Positions 35,801 to 46,340 of a DNA stretch of 64,000 nt are shown here, piece by piece. Both the position numbers and the translations under genes were made by a program. How positions within the stretch are numbered: position 1 is the stretch's first letter; each line of letters opens with the position of its first letter. Source of the DNA: Toxorhynchites rutilus septentrionalis (lineage: Eukaryota > Arthropoda > Insecta > Diptera > Culicidae); NCBI RefSeq assembly GCF_029784135.1, contig NC_073746.1:70782542-70846541 (forward strand), written 5' to 3'. The notes beneath the pieces are model-generated. The model was not told where the DNA came from and made no database searches. It saw only the letters and a program-made list of their open reading frames with translations.

Positions 35801-36255
35801 TCGACATCTAGAGGCTTGTGAGCCAAATTATTTCCAAAAAAAAGTGTGTGATGCACCTTAACAATTTGTTCTACAGATTTCTTTATATTTCCACTAAAAC
35901 TGATCACCATAATACAAATTCATTATTCATTATTTTTTACTCACGAAAATGCATAGAAAACTTGACTGTTTTCACCAACCAAACAGAAGCTCTCTAACTG
36001 CTCTACAAATCTTTCTCTGACATCAAACTTGTACCTTTCCTAATTTCGCATCAATATAATTTTCATCAGTTTCATCAGAACAATATTTATATCCGTGTAT
36101 CAGCCATCAGCTGCACAATACCACACGGCATCCCATCTTTTGGCAGCTGTTGCAAAGTGTACAAAGTGTACAAGTAGCTAAATTTATTATATTTATAGAA
36201 TAATTCCGTCTGTTTTCTGAAAATGAATTTTGCTGTTGTGAATAGTTCATAATGA
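32849..36255. other. Long A+T-rich stretch, no gene identified
   Basis: The open frames are all below about 110 codons and lack recognisable domains or plausible splice pairing. Around 33960-34270 the composition is less A+T-rich and could be a promoter or untranslated exon of an unseen gene, but I have no direct evidence. Confidence 0.4.
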
Positions 36256-36267
36256 TAGATGATTTTG

Positions 36268-36489
36268 ATGGTTGAAAGAAAGATGGAGAGAAAGAAAGAG
36301 AGAGAGAGAGAGAGAGAAAGAGAGAGCGAGAAAGAAAGAGAGATTGAGAGAGAGAGAGAGAGAGAAAGAGAGATTGAGAGAGAGAAAGAAAGAGAGCGAG
36401 AGAGATTGAGAGAGAAAAAAAGAGAGAGCGAGAGAGAAAGAGAGAGATTGAGAGAGAAAAAAAGAGAGAGCGAGAGAGAAAGAGAGATT

Positions 36490-36521
<32 letters not shown>

Positions 36522-36560
36522 CAGAGAGAGAGCGAGAAAGAGAGAGAGAGAGGAGAAAGT
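36268..36560. repeat. (GA)n-rich low-complexity tract
   Basis: About 290 bp of GAGA/GAAA/GCGAGA repeats. The long open frames on both strands (up to 213 codons; Ser/Leu-rich or Glu/Arg-rich) come from the dinucleotide repeat. Confidence 0.95.
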
Positions 36561-36664
36561 GGAGTGGAGAGATAAAGAAGAAGAGAGAAAATATTGAAAA
36601 AAGTTGATGTGTCTGGGCCTAGGGACACGGACGGAATTTTGACATAGGACTGTGATAATGTGCA

Positions 36665-37350
36665 GTAATTCTCGCTTAACTTTTGAAAAGGTCCTATGTA
36701 ACAAAAGTAAACAAATCGAGTTAATGGATGCACGCTCTTAGTTTTCAATCATTGAATGCATTACAAAAACAATCGTTCATGTATCTATCTTCTTCATCTT
36801 TTTATCGCCGATACAAAAAATATCCAATGTGCAGATTCGTATTTTAAGCACTCGGCTGTTACTTCGGACGCCACTTTCCTCCGACGCTCGGAACGTCCGA
36901 AGTAACAAAGCAGTCAAAACAACACAAAGTCGTACTTCGGTCGTTTTGGGTTTTTGTTTCTTACAGGCGTTGTTAGCGATTTCAGTGCAATTCAACGAGT
37001 GATAACAACAATAATAAGTCTTTAGAACGAAATGCTGATATTTGAATTGCTGTTTAGTAGTTAGTTTCAGATTCGCATCGTGCAACGTAATATGTCTAAT
37101 GTGAAAACGCGGCAGTCAAAACGTCCAATGTATCATTTTTCGTTCCTAGGCTTCAAATTTGAGCTCAAATCACTGAACAACAGTTACGATATGTTTTTCA
37201 GAGTTATTCTTGACTGCTAGTGGTGAAAGTAGCGATAGAGATCGATACCTTTCAATACAATTCGCAGATTAATGTTCGGGTCTTCAACTTCGTTTTTCTC
37301 GAGTTGACGAAAATGTTACATTGGACCTTTTCAAAAGTTACGCGAGAATT
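36665..37350. repeat. Inverted repeat pair (possible MITE ends)
   Basis: The block aattctcgc(t/g)taacttttga followed by aaaggtcc(t/a)atgtaac occurs at 36668-36708 on the plus strand and at 37312-37352 on the minus strand. The enclosed ~600 bp has no coding content. It looks like the two ends of a non-autonomous element, but the outer boundaries are unclear. Confidence 0.5.
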
Positions 37351-37415
37351 GTGTTTGTTTCCATTTTTTTTTCTTTCTTGAAGATCTTTTTGACTGACTC
37401 ATCGGTTTATATAAA

Positions 37416-37450
37416 CTACCCAATATTTAAAGTTTTCCAATATTGGGTAG
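37416..37450. other. Perfect 12-bp hairpin
   Basis: ctacccaatatt at 37416-37427 and its exact complement at 37439-37450 are separated by 11 nt. It lies at the end of an unrecognised 120-codon minus-strand open frame (37399-37761). Function unknown. Confidence 0.5.
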
Positions 37451-37964
37451 CTCAAAGCTTGTGGCATTTTGTAGAACTTGCTTGAACTTGGATTGACAAT
37501 TTGAAAGTAGTTGTAGCGGAAACGCTTCAACTTCCTCTGTCGCACTGCTTTTGGTGTAAAAACAGTAGTGTCCCAGCCGGATGCGTGGATTAGAGGTGGA
37601 CTGTATTGTACACAATAAAAAAGAAACCTTTGAATGATGTAAACTCTACCGTGCAGTAGTTTATGAAATCTACAAGAAATCGAATTTACCCGTTTATCAA
37701 GTTCCAACATAATACAACAGACAAGAAAATCCTCAACAAAAAAAACTTCTGAACGATCCACAGCTCAATATACTAGTGTGACTAGTGTGATCATTCTTTC
37801 CATGTGCCAATATTCTCTCTCGAAAGATATTTATTCATTTCTCCATTTATGGCTACTCAATTTTGCTAATTCGTCTGCTGTCTGGTTAATATTTAAAAAA
37901 ATGCTCTATTTCTTGGTGAAAAGTGAAATACATGACAGTATATTTTTGTCTAATTGCATGTCGT

Positions 37965-38017
37965 TTCACGTTTCTTTGTTTTTAAGAGGCTTTAAACTTT
38001 GCAGTTCATTCGCCTCC
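37965..38017 (-). mobile_element. Tiny (53-bp) retroposon with 12-bp target duplication
   Basis: It is flanked by identical attgcatgtcgt at 37953-37964 and 38018-38029. On the minus strand it reads gaggcgaatgaactgcaaag, tttaaagcctc, ttaaaaacaaagaaa. It matches 16183-16226 with one difference. The GAGGC/GCCTC pair can form a stem and is GAGAC/GTCTC in the longer relative at 13647-13857. Confidence 0.7.
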
Positions 38018-38249
38018 ATTGCATGTCGTGTTCAGTTAAGTATTAATACGTTTGAATGTCACGTAACATTAGCGACTGTCTATTTGGGAAAACAGATTGT
38101 CACTGCGAAAAAATATACCGCTAATTGATAAAGGTAACAAGAGAGAATTGCGCAAGTAAGCCGCGTGTTATATAGTTCCCACTTTAAAGTTGAAACATCA
38201 GCTTTATCTGTGGTTATCTACACAATAGAATTCAATCATCGATATAATG

Positions 38250-39110
38250 GATGATAGCGAGAATGATTCAAGTTCGGTTCGACATCACACATGCAATCGA
38301 GTATTGCTCGCGCAACAAGCAGCCAATGCGTTCCAGATACGAGCCGGCAATTATAACCGTTTTCTGGGCGCTTGATTGGTTCCCCAACACCAATGTCACA
38401 CTAGGCCACGTATATTGTGTTTTTTTTCTTTCTCGAATGCTCTCAATTGCAAAATATATACATATCTCTCCAAAATGTGTAGCGCGTTCGCTGCTGTTCG
38501 TGAAGCAATCGGTTATCTCCGCAGCCGCGCTGCTTCGTTGTTTTTCTTGTTGTCACCATCTCCGCCACCATACGCCACCACGATGCCACGGGGTATCGCA
38601 TCGTCATGTGACCGGCCGATCTTTAGCAAGTCTGTTGGTGAAAAATCGACGAGTGGCGACAGACGCTGCGGGAGGAATGTCTCGGTTTCGCACACGTCGT
38701 CGTCGTTGTCGAAGTCGAAGTCGATGCCTAGCGTTCACCGTGTTTGTGTGTTCCGTTGTTTTGCTCTATTTATTGAAATCCTCAATTTGCAGTTGTCGGC
38801 TCTTCTGCTGCCGTTGAAGGAAGTGAACGCTATGAGCAGATCGCTATGTATTTGCATGTTCAATGCATGTCGGCGGTTTATGCCTTTCGGGTTCAAGAAA
38901 GTGCATCGAATGGGTGTGCTTTTCTTACGGTTTCGTTTCATGTGTTTAGCGCATTCCTCAAGCGCGCATTGCATTATGTGGAAAAGCTGGCGAGCAAGAA
39001 ATCTATAACATGCCAAGTTTTTTTTCGAAGATTGTTGGTTTATTGCTATATGAGTAAAAGGAATGTTGCATATGTATATGATCAAATGTTGGAACGAATT
39101 TGAAAGGTTC
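38250..39110 (+). other. Unclassified region with overlapping open frames
   Basis: Two overlapping plus-strand frames of 188 and 210 codons (38251-38817; 38376-39008) and one minus-strand frame (38735-39085) occupy the same DNA. The centre (38470-38740) is C+G-rich with CGTCGTCGTCG and serine/arginine-like codons. None shows a known domain, and the overlap argues that most are chance. It may be an untranslated leader or promoter. Confidence 0.3.
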
Positions 39111-39179
39111 CTATTCTGCTAGTGCTTTTCTGAATTTAAAGAGGGCAGTAATAATTTTTTGTACACTTTTTATTTCTCT

Positions 39180-39655
39180 TAAAATCGATGTATCTAATGT
39201 AGGTCAAATATGCAACGTTCTATTCGATTACTTGTTGTAATTTTAGAGGCAATTCCATTACGTTTTTCCATAGAAACCCTCGCTCTTGTGTGCAAGAACA
39301 ACTCGAGACGATTCTCACAACCTTCTCTAGTGGATAATTTTTCACCAGCAAAATCATTCTCGGGAACAGAAACAGGTGGTAATTACTTGGTGCCAAGTCC
39401 AGACGATACAGGACGATACTATTCCTCATGTATTAGTCAAAGCAGGACGTTTTTGTGCGATTGTTTTTTCAGGCGGCCTAATGCTGACAATACAGGCTAC
39501 ATCTACATGTTTCCCACCAATCCCAAACTACAGCACAACCTTTCTGGTCCTCAATCCTGGCTTGGCTACCGTTTGCGTCTGATGATCCATTTTGTCTACA
39601 ATCCTTTTCGCTTGAGAATGTTGTAACTGATCCATTTTCCTTCACCAGCAGGGCT
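39180..39655 (-). pseudogene. mariner transposase relic, C-terminal portion
   Basis: The minus strand reads a remnant of (T)GEGKWISYNILKRKG, then GPE.LCCSLGLVG, and later LDLAPSNYHLFLF, followed by a decayed C-terminus ending at a QVIEQN-like sequence. This follows the DD34D mariner order with the third Asp changed to Asn and many frame breaks. It appears to continue at 41130-41240 beyond an insertion. Confidence 0.75.
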
Positions 39656-41140
39656 CTGCATAGTCATAGTCAACTGAGGATAGTCAGCTGACTATCTGAC
39701 TGATTGACTGACTATACCAGTATTCAGTTAGTAATGAGTTTCGGCTTCTTCACGCAGTCTCTCCGCCAAAACGACTAAACAGCTATCTCCCTCTACCGAC
39801 TCGACTATATCATTTCATTTTTCCCAATCAAATTGTCCTCATTGCATTTTGAAGTGACTTCCCTCAAACGAATTCGTTCCTCTCTTTCTCTCTCCCATGT
39901 ACGTGTGCATGCATCGATGTTTGAGTTCAACGTGGTTTGACATACACTACAGGTGAGCTAGATTTTTTGTATCGTAAACGTATCGTATCGTATCGTAAAT
40001 TACTCACACCTATAAAATAGCGTGCTGTGTGTGTGCGCTATTTTGCACGCTATTTACTAATACTAACGCTAACTAAGCTTTATAGCTTACTTGATAAATG
40101 TCTAAGTTCGTTGGCTTGAGTTCTCGAGTACACAATAAACCGTTCGTTGATGGGGTAACTTCTTTTTTGCATCAGAAATCATGTTTTCGTTCCTCTTTAT
40201 ATGGACGTAAAAATAATATTGCGTCCGCGGGTATGAATTAGTGTCAGGGGGAAATGGAAGTGTGGATTGAAGTCAGTTGAATGAAGAGGAGGATTTGTAT
40301 TCATTAGTCGAGTCAGTTAAAATAACCACTGACTGGACTAGTTCACCAGTCATCCTCGATAGTCAACGCTAGTCAATTCATTTTTCAATCAAGTCATTTT
40401 TTGTTGCCGGCGACTGCCGAAGCAGTTCTGGTCGAAGCGAAGCTACACCTTTGGCAAAAATGATGCCATTCCGTGTGTTGGAGAGTCAAATGCGCAAATA
40501 ATGAACTGTTTTAAAAGCTTAAAAATGGTTTGTATGTATGCGTGCAAACATCTCTTTCTGTTTCTTCTCATTTTCTCATTTCATTTGGGATTGTGCCAAA
40601 AAAAAGAAAATTATACGATGTCAATGGGGATCGAACCAAGGTCGGCTGGAATGCAACGCTGTTTTACACGACCACGGTATCCTCATGGCTAATGATGCTT
40701 CGACAGTTATTCAGCAAATACGTGATAATATTGTACCTGATTATATAATGAAGAAGATGAAATAACTGGTCGTAGTGGAAAATGTACCCAACAGGAAATA
40801 AAAAAAAAATATAATGAAGTTGGAAAATGTTTTCTAAGAGTAAAAAAGGGGCGCATGAAGGAGAACAATATCTATCTCGGTCTGGGCCGTGTATGTGGCA
40901 AGGTATGCGGAAAGCTTATTTGTCTTTTGTTTCACTCGCTCGTATTAATCTTATACTGCTGTACCATGTATATTATACAAATGCTTACCAGTATTTGTGA
41001 GTCATGACATTTTCTGTTATGTTATGTCTCATTTAATTAATAATTTAATTTAATTTAATAAATCGGGATGACAAAACAGCTAAAAATCAATTTTGGGTGT
41101 ACTGAGAGTAGAGTCGGTCCTCATTTTTCACCTTCGAAGA
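39656..41140. mobile_element. Composite insertion splitting the mariner relic
   Basis: The relic reads up to '..ttcaccag' at 39648-39655 and resumes at 'ttcaccagtcaccatcc' near 41154-41170, so ttcaccag may be a target duplication. Within the insertion, 39660-40385 contains an 'agtca/tgact'-rich repeat whose two sides are roughly inverted (tagtcaactgaggatagtca; tcatcctcgatagtcaacg), followed by a SINE at 40400-40690 and A+T-rich DNA. Confidence 0.45.
40400..40690 (-). mobile_element. tRNA-derived SINE
   Basis: On the minus strand a head region with a B-box GGTTCGATCCCC (complement at 40626-40637) and a weak A-box-like TGGTCGTGTAAAACAGCG about 35 nt upstream resembles a tRNA gene, followed by a non-tRNA body. 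The body matches 46771-46990 in the opposite orientation. The RNA polymerase III promoter order (A then B) fits a SINE; Feilai-type SINEs of Aedes are the obvious comparison, but I cannot confirm the family. Confidence 0.65.
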
Positions 41141-41240
41141 TTTCGGGCCCTGTTCACCAGTCACCATCCGATTTATGATAGACGATTCAGCGACAATGAT
41201 TCGTAAATGGGAATACAAAGTGGAACCATCAAGGCTTACA
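41130..41240 (-). pseudogene. mariner relic, first catalytic region
   Basis: The minus strand reads ESSIINRMVTGEQGPK, the place where intact mariner has LNRMVTGDEKW. It is probably the 5' continuation of the relic at 39180-39655. Confidence 0.5.
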
Positions 41241-41339
41241 AATCGCCACTCCTATTGTGTCATTCTCACTAATAGGCCAATGGATCAGAAATTGTGAGCC
41301 ATATATGAAACCATCAGAGTTGTGGAAGATCAGTCTCGA

Positions 41340-41940
41340 TAAAATTTGACATATGGAAGTTTTAGGGTGTAATAAATGTTTCTATGGTGGTTAGACACCC
41401 CACCCTCATCTCTAAGGGGGGCTGCCATACAAATGAAACACAAATTTCTGCATTATTCGAGAATTAATCAAGCAAACGAGACCAAATTTGGCATGTGAAG
41501 GTTTTAGGGTGCAATAAATGATTCTATGGTGGTTAGATACTTCTCCCTCTCTTAGGGTGGGCTGTCATACAAATGAAAAACAAATTTCTGCATAACTCGA
41601 AAACTAATCAAGCAACTGGAGCCAAATTTGGCATGTTAAGATTTTAGGGGGCACGAAACGTTTCTATGGTTAATAGACACTCCTCCCCCCTCTCTAAAGG
41701 GGAGAAGAGGGAGGGGTCTGTGTCTGAAAATAATCTGATATTATAATGATGAGTTTTGGTAGAAGTATTAGGATTTTTTTAGTAGAAGATAAATTCAACG
41801 GGGTCGATTAGAAGATCAATCAATGAACAGTTCTGCAATTGGACTCATGAACTTGCGCTTAGTATGAAAACGTGAATGTTTGAAGGTATTGATAACAAAA
41901 AACAAATTTTGGGCGGGATGAAGTTTGCCGGGTCAGCTAG
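41340..41940 (+). mobile_element. Helitron-like element, second repeat-bearing copy
   Basis: Two to three of the ~155-bp modules are followed by the same conserved tail as 29684-29905 and the end gggatgaagtttgccggg then tcagctag, next to a T. Its left side is truncated at about 41340. Confidence 0.6.
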
Positions 41941-42142
41941 TATCTCATATTTTCACGAAGAAAATGTTTTGCATCAAATTCAATACAATTTAGAAACAAA
42001 TTTTAAAAAATCCAAATGTTGTTTCTTCAAATTTCTGACGTTTAGACATTCAAGAGCGTGTCCTATTAAAAGTTTTTCGAAATTCTCATTATTTACCGAG
42101 TTATATCAACTTCAGTTACGCTGTATGTCATCTAGTGCGTCC

Positions 42143-42292
42143 TTAAGGGGGGACCCCGGTCTGGAAAATCGAAAAAATCGAATTTTGTTTTTTTTCATTT
42201 TTGAAAAGCTTATGCCTTTTGAAATGTTGTCCTAAAAGAAATTTTAGATATTTGATTTCGTTGGAAAGTTACATCCAAATGTATGAAGTCAC
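42143..42292 (+). mobile_element. Left part of a split MITE-like repeat
   Basis: It begins ccttaaggggggaccccggt with ctggaaaatcgaaaaa after it. A related end in inverted orientation lies at 46990-47055. The sequence resumes at 46195 after the LINE, sharing atgaagtcac. It is the target into which the LINE inserted. Confidence 0.55.
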
Positions 42293-43209
42293 GGACTTGG
42301 TAGTCTGAAAAAAGGAAACGGTCAATATACAACCGACTCCCAGGAAACACACTCATGATGGAAACATACAACCCAGGTTCAATCCAATTGACTTTCGGAC
42401 ACGCACAGATCTTCAATACAGCTCAATTTCCAATTGTCCAATCAGCGACGAGAATAGAGCTAATGAAATGGCTAGGGCGATCTCTGCGAAGTCAAGGGTT
42501 GAGTGGGCAGTATATTCCTTGAAGCCCTTTAAATCTCCAGGACCAGACAGGATTTATCCGGTGTTGTTACAAAAAAAAGCAAGGATATCACTGTCCCTCT
42601 CCTAACGGAGATGTTTCCAGTAGATGTAGATGGTAATAAGCTACATTCCTAGTAAATGGCGAGAAGTCCAGGTTATGTTTATTCCCAAGACTGGCAACCG
42701 TGACAGCACGCTTCCCAAAGCGTATAGACCAATTAGTCTAACATCTGTCATCTTAAAAATTATGGAAAAGGTCATTGATCTCCATATCAAATCATCATAT
42801 TTGAACAGGAGACCATTCAACAAATTTTAATTTGCCTACCAAGCAAATAAATCAACTGAAACAGCGCTTCACACGTTAATTTCAAAAATAAAGAAGTCTA
42901 TGGATGCTGAAGAAATCTCACTTACAGCTTTTCTTGATATTGAGAAGCATTTGATAATGCATCCTACAACTCTATAAATGAAGCTATGAAAAAATGTAAT
43001 TTTGACATGTGCATCTTCAACTACATGCCATGCTAACCAACCGACTAATAACAGCTAAATTAGGAGGATCTACTCTAACAACGAAACCAACTAGTGGTTG
43101 CCCTCACGGAGGAGTTCTTTCTCCTCTGTTGTGGTCCCTAGTTATAGACGATCTTCTTAATAACCTAGCTAATTTAGGATACGAAGTCATCGATTTTGCC
43201 GATGACATA

Positions 43210-44507
43210 AAGGGTGTGTCACATCAAATTGCATCACGGAAAAAACGCTGTAGAAATTCGCCCAGTAGACCGATCCTTTTGAAAATTTTAGACAGTAAAA
43301 TAAAAACTATTAAACAACTTTTGGCATTTTCTTTTTATTCATACTTCGAGCCCAAGCCCGTATGCTCGCACCTTCCTCTTTACCCCGTCCATAAGGTTCT
43401 GTACAACGTCAGGTTGTAGTTTTTTTTGAACAGAAATCCATTTTCTCTTGAAGTCCGCCTCCGATTTGACAACTTTTGGGTTCTTCCAGAGGGCCTGCTT
43501 CATAATCGCCCAATATTTCTCTATTGGGCGAAGCTCCGGCGCGTTGGGCGGGTTCATTTCCTTTGGCACGAAGGTGACCCCGTTGGCTTCGTACCACTCC
43601 AACACGTCCATTGAATAGTGGCACGAAGCGAGATCCGGCCAGAAGATGGTCGGGCCCTCTTGCTGCTTCAATAGTGGTAGTAAGCGCTTCTGTAGGCACT
43701 CCTTAAGGTAAACCTGCCCGTTTACCGTGCCGGTCATCACGAAGGGGGCGCTCCGCTTTCCGCAAGAGCAGATCGCTTGCCACACCATGTACTTTTTGGC
43801 AAACTTGGATAGTTTCTGCTTGCGAATCTCCTCCGGAACGCTGAATTTGTCCTCTGCGGAGAAGAACAACAGGCCCGGCAGCTGACGAAAGTCCGCTTTG
43901 ACGTAGGTTTCGTCGTCCATTACCAGGCAATGCGGCTTCGTCAGCATTTCGGTGTACAGCTTCCGGGCTCGCGTCTTCCCCACCATGTTTTGCCTTTCGT
44001 CGCGGTTAGGAGCCTTCTGAACCTTGTATGTACGCAGGCCCTCCCGCTGCTTGGTCCGCTGGACGAATGAACTTGACAAATTCAGCTTATTGGCGACATC
44101 CCGGACCGAACTTCTCGGATCACGTCTAAACTGCTTAACTACGCGCTTGTGATCTTTTTCACTGACGGAGCATCCATTTTTGCCGTTCTTCACCTTCCGG
44201 TCGATGGTTAGGTTCTCGAAGTATCGTTTTAGTACTCTGCTGACCGTGGATTGGACGATTCCCAGCATCTTACCGATGTCCCGATGTGACAACTCCGGAT
44301 TCTCGAAATGAGTGCACAGGATTAATTCACAACGCTCTTTTTCGTTCGACGACATTTTTCCAAATTTACGAAAAATTGACAGTGAAGCATGGCCAACGTG
44401 ATCTATACACTCTTATCTGATTATAAGCGAAAGCTGAAGATATAATTCCTAAAAATTAAATTTCTACAGCGTTTTTTCCGTGATGCAATTTGATGTGACA
44501 CACCCTT
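43210..44507 (-). mobile_element. ITmD37E element, copy 2, apparently intact
   Basis: A 1,298-bp element with matching ~46-bp inverted ends (aagggtgtgtcacatcaaat...) is flanked by TA at 43208-43209 and 44508-44509. Joining the flanks restores the LINE reading FADDII-ILVKGK, which confirms the boundaries. Termini and transposase are both uninterrupted. Confidence 0.95.
43339..44355 (-). CDS. ITmD37E transposase, intact (338 aa)
   Basis: The protein cuts and pastes its own element at TA dinucleotides. From the N-terminus: a helix-turn-helix at about residues 21-44 (ELSHRDIGKMLGIVQSTVSR), a second at about 82-107 (SSVRDVANKLNLSSSFVQ), which together form the paired-like DNA-binding region, then the catalytic domain. 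The acidic triad is Asp148 (LVMDDETYVKAD), Asp241 (FWPDLASCHYS) and Glu279 (ELRPIEKYWAIMKQ), with exactly 37 residues between the last two. The length fits the family. The ATG at 44355 follows the terminal region by about 150 bp. No stop or frameshift is present, unlike copy 1. It may be active; that is inference. Confidence 0.93.
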   Translation of the reverse strand: MSSNEKERCELILCTHFENPELSHRDIGKMLGIVQSTVSRVLKRYFENLTIDRKVKNGKNGCSVSEKDHKRVVKQFRRDPRSSVRDVANKLNLSSSFVQRTKQREGLRTYKVQKAPNRDERQNMVGKTRARKLYTEMLTKPHCLVMDDETYVKADFRQLPGLLFFSAEDKFSVPEEIRKQKLSKFAKKYMVWQAICSCGKRSAPFVMTGTVNGQVYLKECLQKRLLPLLKQQEGPTIFWPDLASCHYSMDVLEWYEANGVTFVPKEMNPPNAPELRPIEKYWAIMKQALWKNPKVVKSEADFKRKWISVQKKLQPDVVQNLMDGVKRKVRAYGLGLEV

Positions 44508-46340
44508 TAATCATCTTAGTGAAGGGTAAATGTGAGTATACTATTTCCAATAGAATGCAAACAGCCCTTAACTACACACTCAAATGGTGCAACTTGGAAG
44601 GACTTAGTGTTAATCCTTCAAAAACAGTCATAATTCTATTTACCAAAAAAAGAAAGTATAAGATTCCACCCTTTAGATTGGGAGGTGTACAATTGGAGCT
44701 TTCAAAACGAACCAAATATTTAGGTGTTATGCTTGACCGAAAACTAAATCGGAACGGAACTGGAGTATGCAATATCTAAAGCCCAGACTGCACTCTGGAG
44801 TTGTAGTAGTATATTCGGGGAAAAGTGGGGACTAAAACCGAGAATGATTCACTGCATTTACTCGGCAATTGTGAGATCCAGACTAACATATGCTTCGCTA
44901 GGCCTAAAACTACACAAATAAAAAAAACTCGATAAACTACAACGTCTGGTATGCTTATCAATAACTGGGGAAATGCCCAGCGCACCCTCCGAAGCCCTAG
45001 ATGCTCGTTTATACCTTCTATCCTTGCACCAATATGTGCAACTTGAAGCGGAAAAAGGTGCTCTCAGGCTGAAACGTGTAAAACATTTTCTAGAATGAGA
45101 TCCCACAAGGCATTTACAAATCCTGAAAGATTTTCAACTGAACACTATAGTAAGGAAGAATTGAAGACTGGATAGAAAAAAAGACTAACTTCAGTGTTCC
45201 CTTCAAAGTGATTCAATTCAATCGCAACGAGTGGGTAGAAGGTGGTCCCAACACCCGTCCAGGATCATTCGTGTTTTATTCCGATGGATCTAAAATTGGT
45301 AAATCCACGGGAACTAGGATTATTGGACCAGTAATCGACATGTCAATTCCAATAGGACAGTGGCCTACAGTTTTTCAAGCAGAAATACAAGCTATTCTAA
45401 CATGTACAACATGTTTGTTTGGCTAGTAAATACAGGTATGTCAATATCTGTATCTTCTCAGATAGCCAAGCAGCTCTTAATGCAGTGAAAGCATACACAT
45501 GTCAGTCAAAGCTAGTTTGGGAAAGTATTCTATCCTTAAAACAACTAGCTGCTACTAACAAAGTTAATCTATACTGGATGCCTGGTCAATGCAGTATAGA
45601 GGGTAATGAAAAAGCCGATCTCTTTGCAAGATTAGGATCTTCAACTGAATTCGTCGGGCCTGAGCCATTTTGTGGATTATCAACATCATGCATGAAATCT
45701 GAGCCATGTGGAAGGTTCTATCAACACCAAGACAATCCAAATTATTCATTACACCTTGTAACAAAATAACACGCAACCTACTCGGCAGATTCGAGTACAT
45801 TAACCGGTCTATTGACCGGACACTGTCCGAGCAGGTATACCCTTAAAAAATCGGAAAATTGACAGATGATAACTGTCGTTTCTGCAATTTCGAAACTGAA
45901 ACTTCAGAACATTTACTGTGTCAATGCAGTACACTAATTCAGCGGAGACTGCGGATTCTTGGAAAGGGGCTTATGGCTAACGGGATTTGGTCTGCCGAAC
46001 CAAAAAAGGTTAGGAACTTCATAAAGGAAGTCAACCCTTCGTGTGAGGATATGCAAGTCCCTGGTGCGACTATCACTTATTCCCTGAGTCATGGAACGAA
46101 CTGACACTGCATACATAGCAAACTGGAGTGCACTACAATAGATCAAACTAATGGACGCAGTGGTACAATGCTCGTACAGAAGAAGAAGGAGAAGATGAAG
46201 TCACATTCTAAACAGCGATTTTTCATGAAAAATAACTCATTTTTAACAAAAATAGCCACTATTTTGGCAATTTTTCGAATTTTCAAAAACCCCTATGTAA
46301 AGCTTTAGGTATTGTCCTAAAGTATTCATTGGAATTTGTT

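Larger units (their letters stand above)
42400..46104 (+). pseudogene. LINE ORF2: reverse transcriptase, RNase H, zinc knuckle (broken)
   Basis: In order along the plus strand: a pre-RT FKSPGPD motif (42530); VMFIPKTGNRDSTLPKAYRP and ISLTSVILKIMEK (42670-42780); motif A, FLDIE then, after a frameshift, AFDNASY (42935-42970); GCPHGGVLSPLLWSLVIDDL (43090-43155); motif C FADD (43195-43206) interrupted one codon later by a transposon, resuming as IILVKGK at 44510; the thumb region (YLGVML); RNase H with YSDGS, FQAEIQAIL, IFSDSQAAL and GNEKADL (45270-45630), its four acidic residues present; and a CRFCNFETETSEHLLCQC zinc-knuckle (45870-45930). Multiple frameshifts and the insertion make it non-functional. 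Confidence 0.88.
42293..46194 (+). mobile_element. 5'-truncated R1/I-type LINE with nested ITmD37E
   Basis: It is flanked by an exact 10-bp duplication atgaagtcac (42283-42292 and 46195-46204). The 3' end carries a (GAA)-rich tail, agaagaagaaggagaag. After removing the nested DNA transposon (43210-44507 plus one TA), about 2.6 kb of ORF2 remains, starting shortly before the reverse transcriptase. The family has RNase H and a C-terminal zinc-knuckle, typical of the R1/I/Loner group; the exact clade is uncertain. Confidence 0.85.

Noticed and set aside
36087..36748. Overlapping open frames of 205 and 213 codons on the minus strand and 112 on the plus strand
   Set aside because: They are created by the (GA)n tract; the protein is Ser/Leu or Glu/Arg repeats without any domain.
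37399..37761. 120-codon minus-strand frame ending at the 12-bp hairpin
   Set aside because: Composition and lack of any domain suggest chance; the hairpin itself is kept as a feature.
38251..39085. 188- and 210-codon plus-strand genes
   Set aside because: The two frames overlap each other and a third on the opposite strand, lack domains, and are rich in Cys/Arg/Ser from CGT-type repeats. I kept only an 'unclassified' entry.
40600..40690. A tRNA gene on the minus strand
   Set aside because: Only the B-box is convincing; the A-box is weak and there is no cloverleaf or anticodon arm that I could fold, and a body shared with 46771-46990 follows, so it is a SINE.
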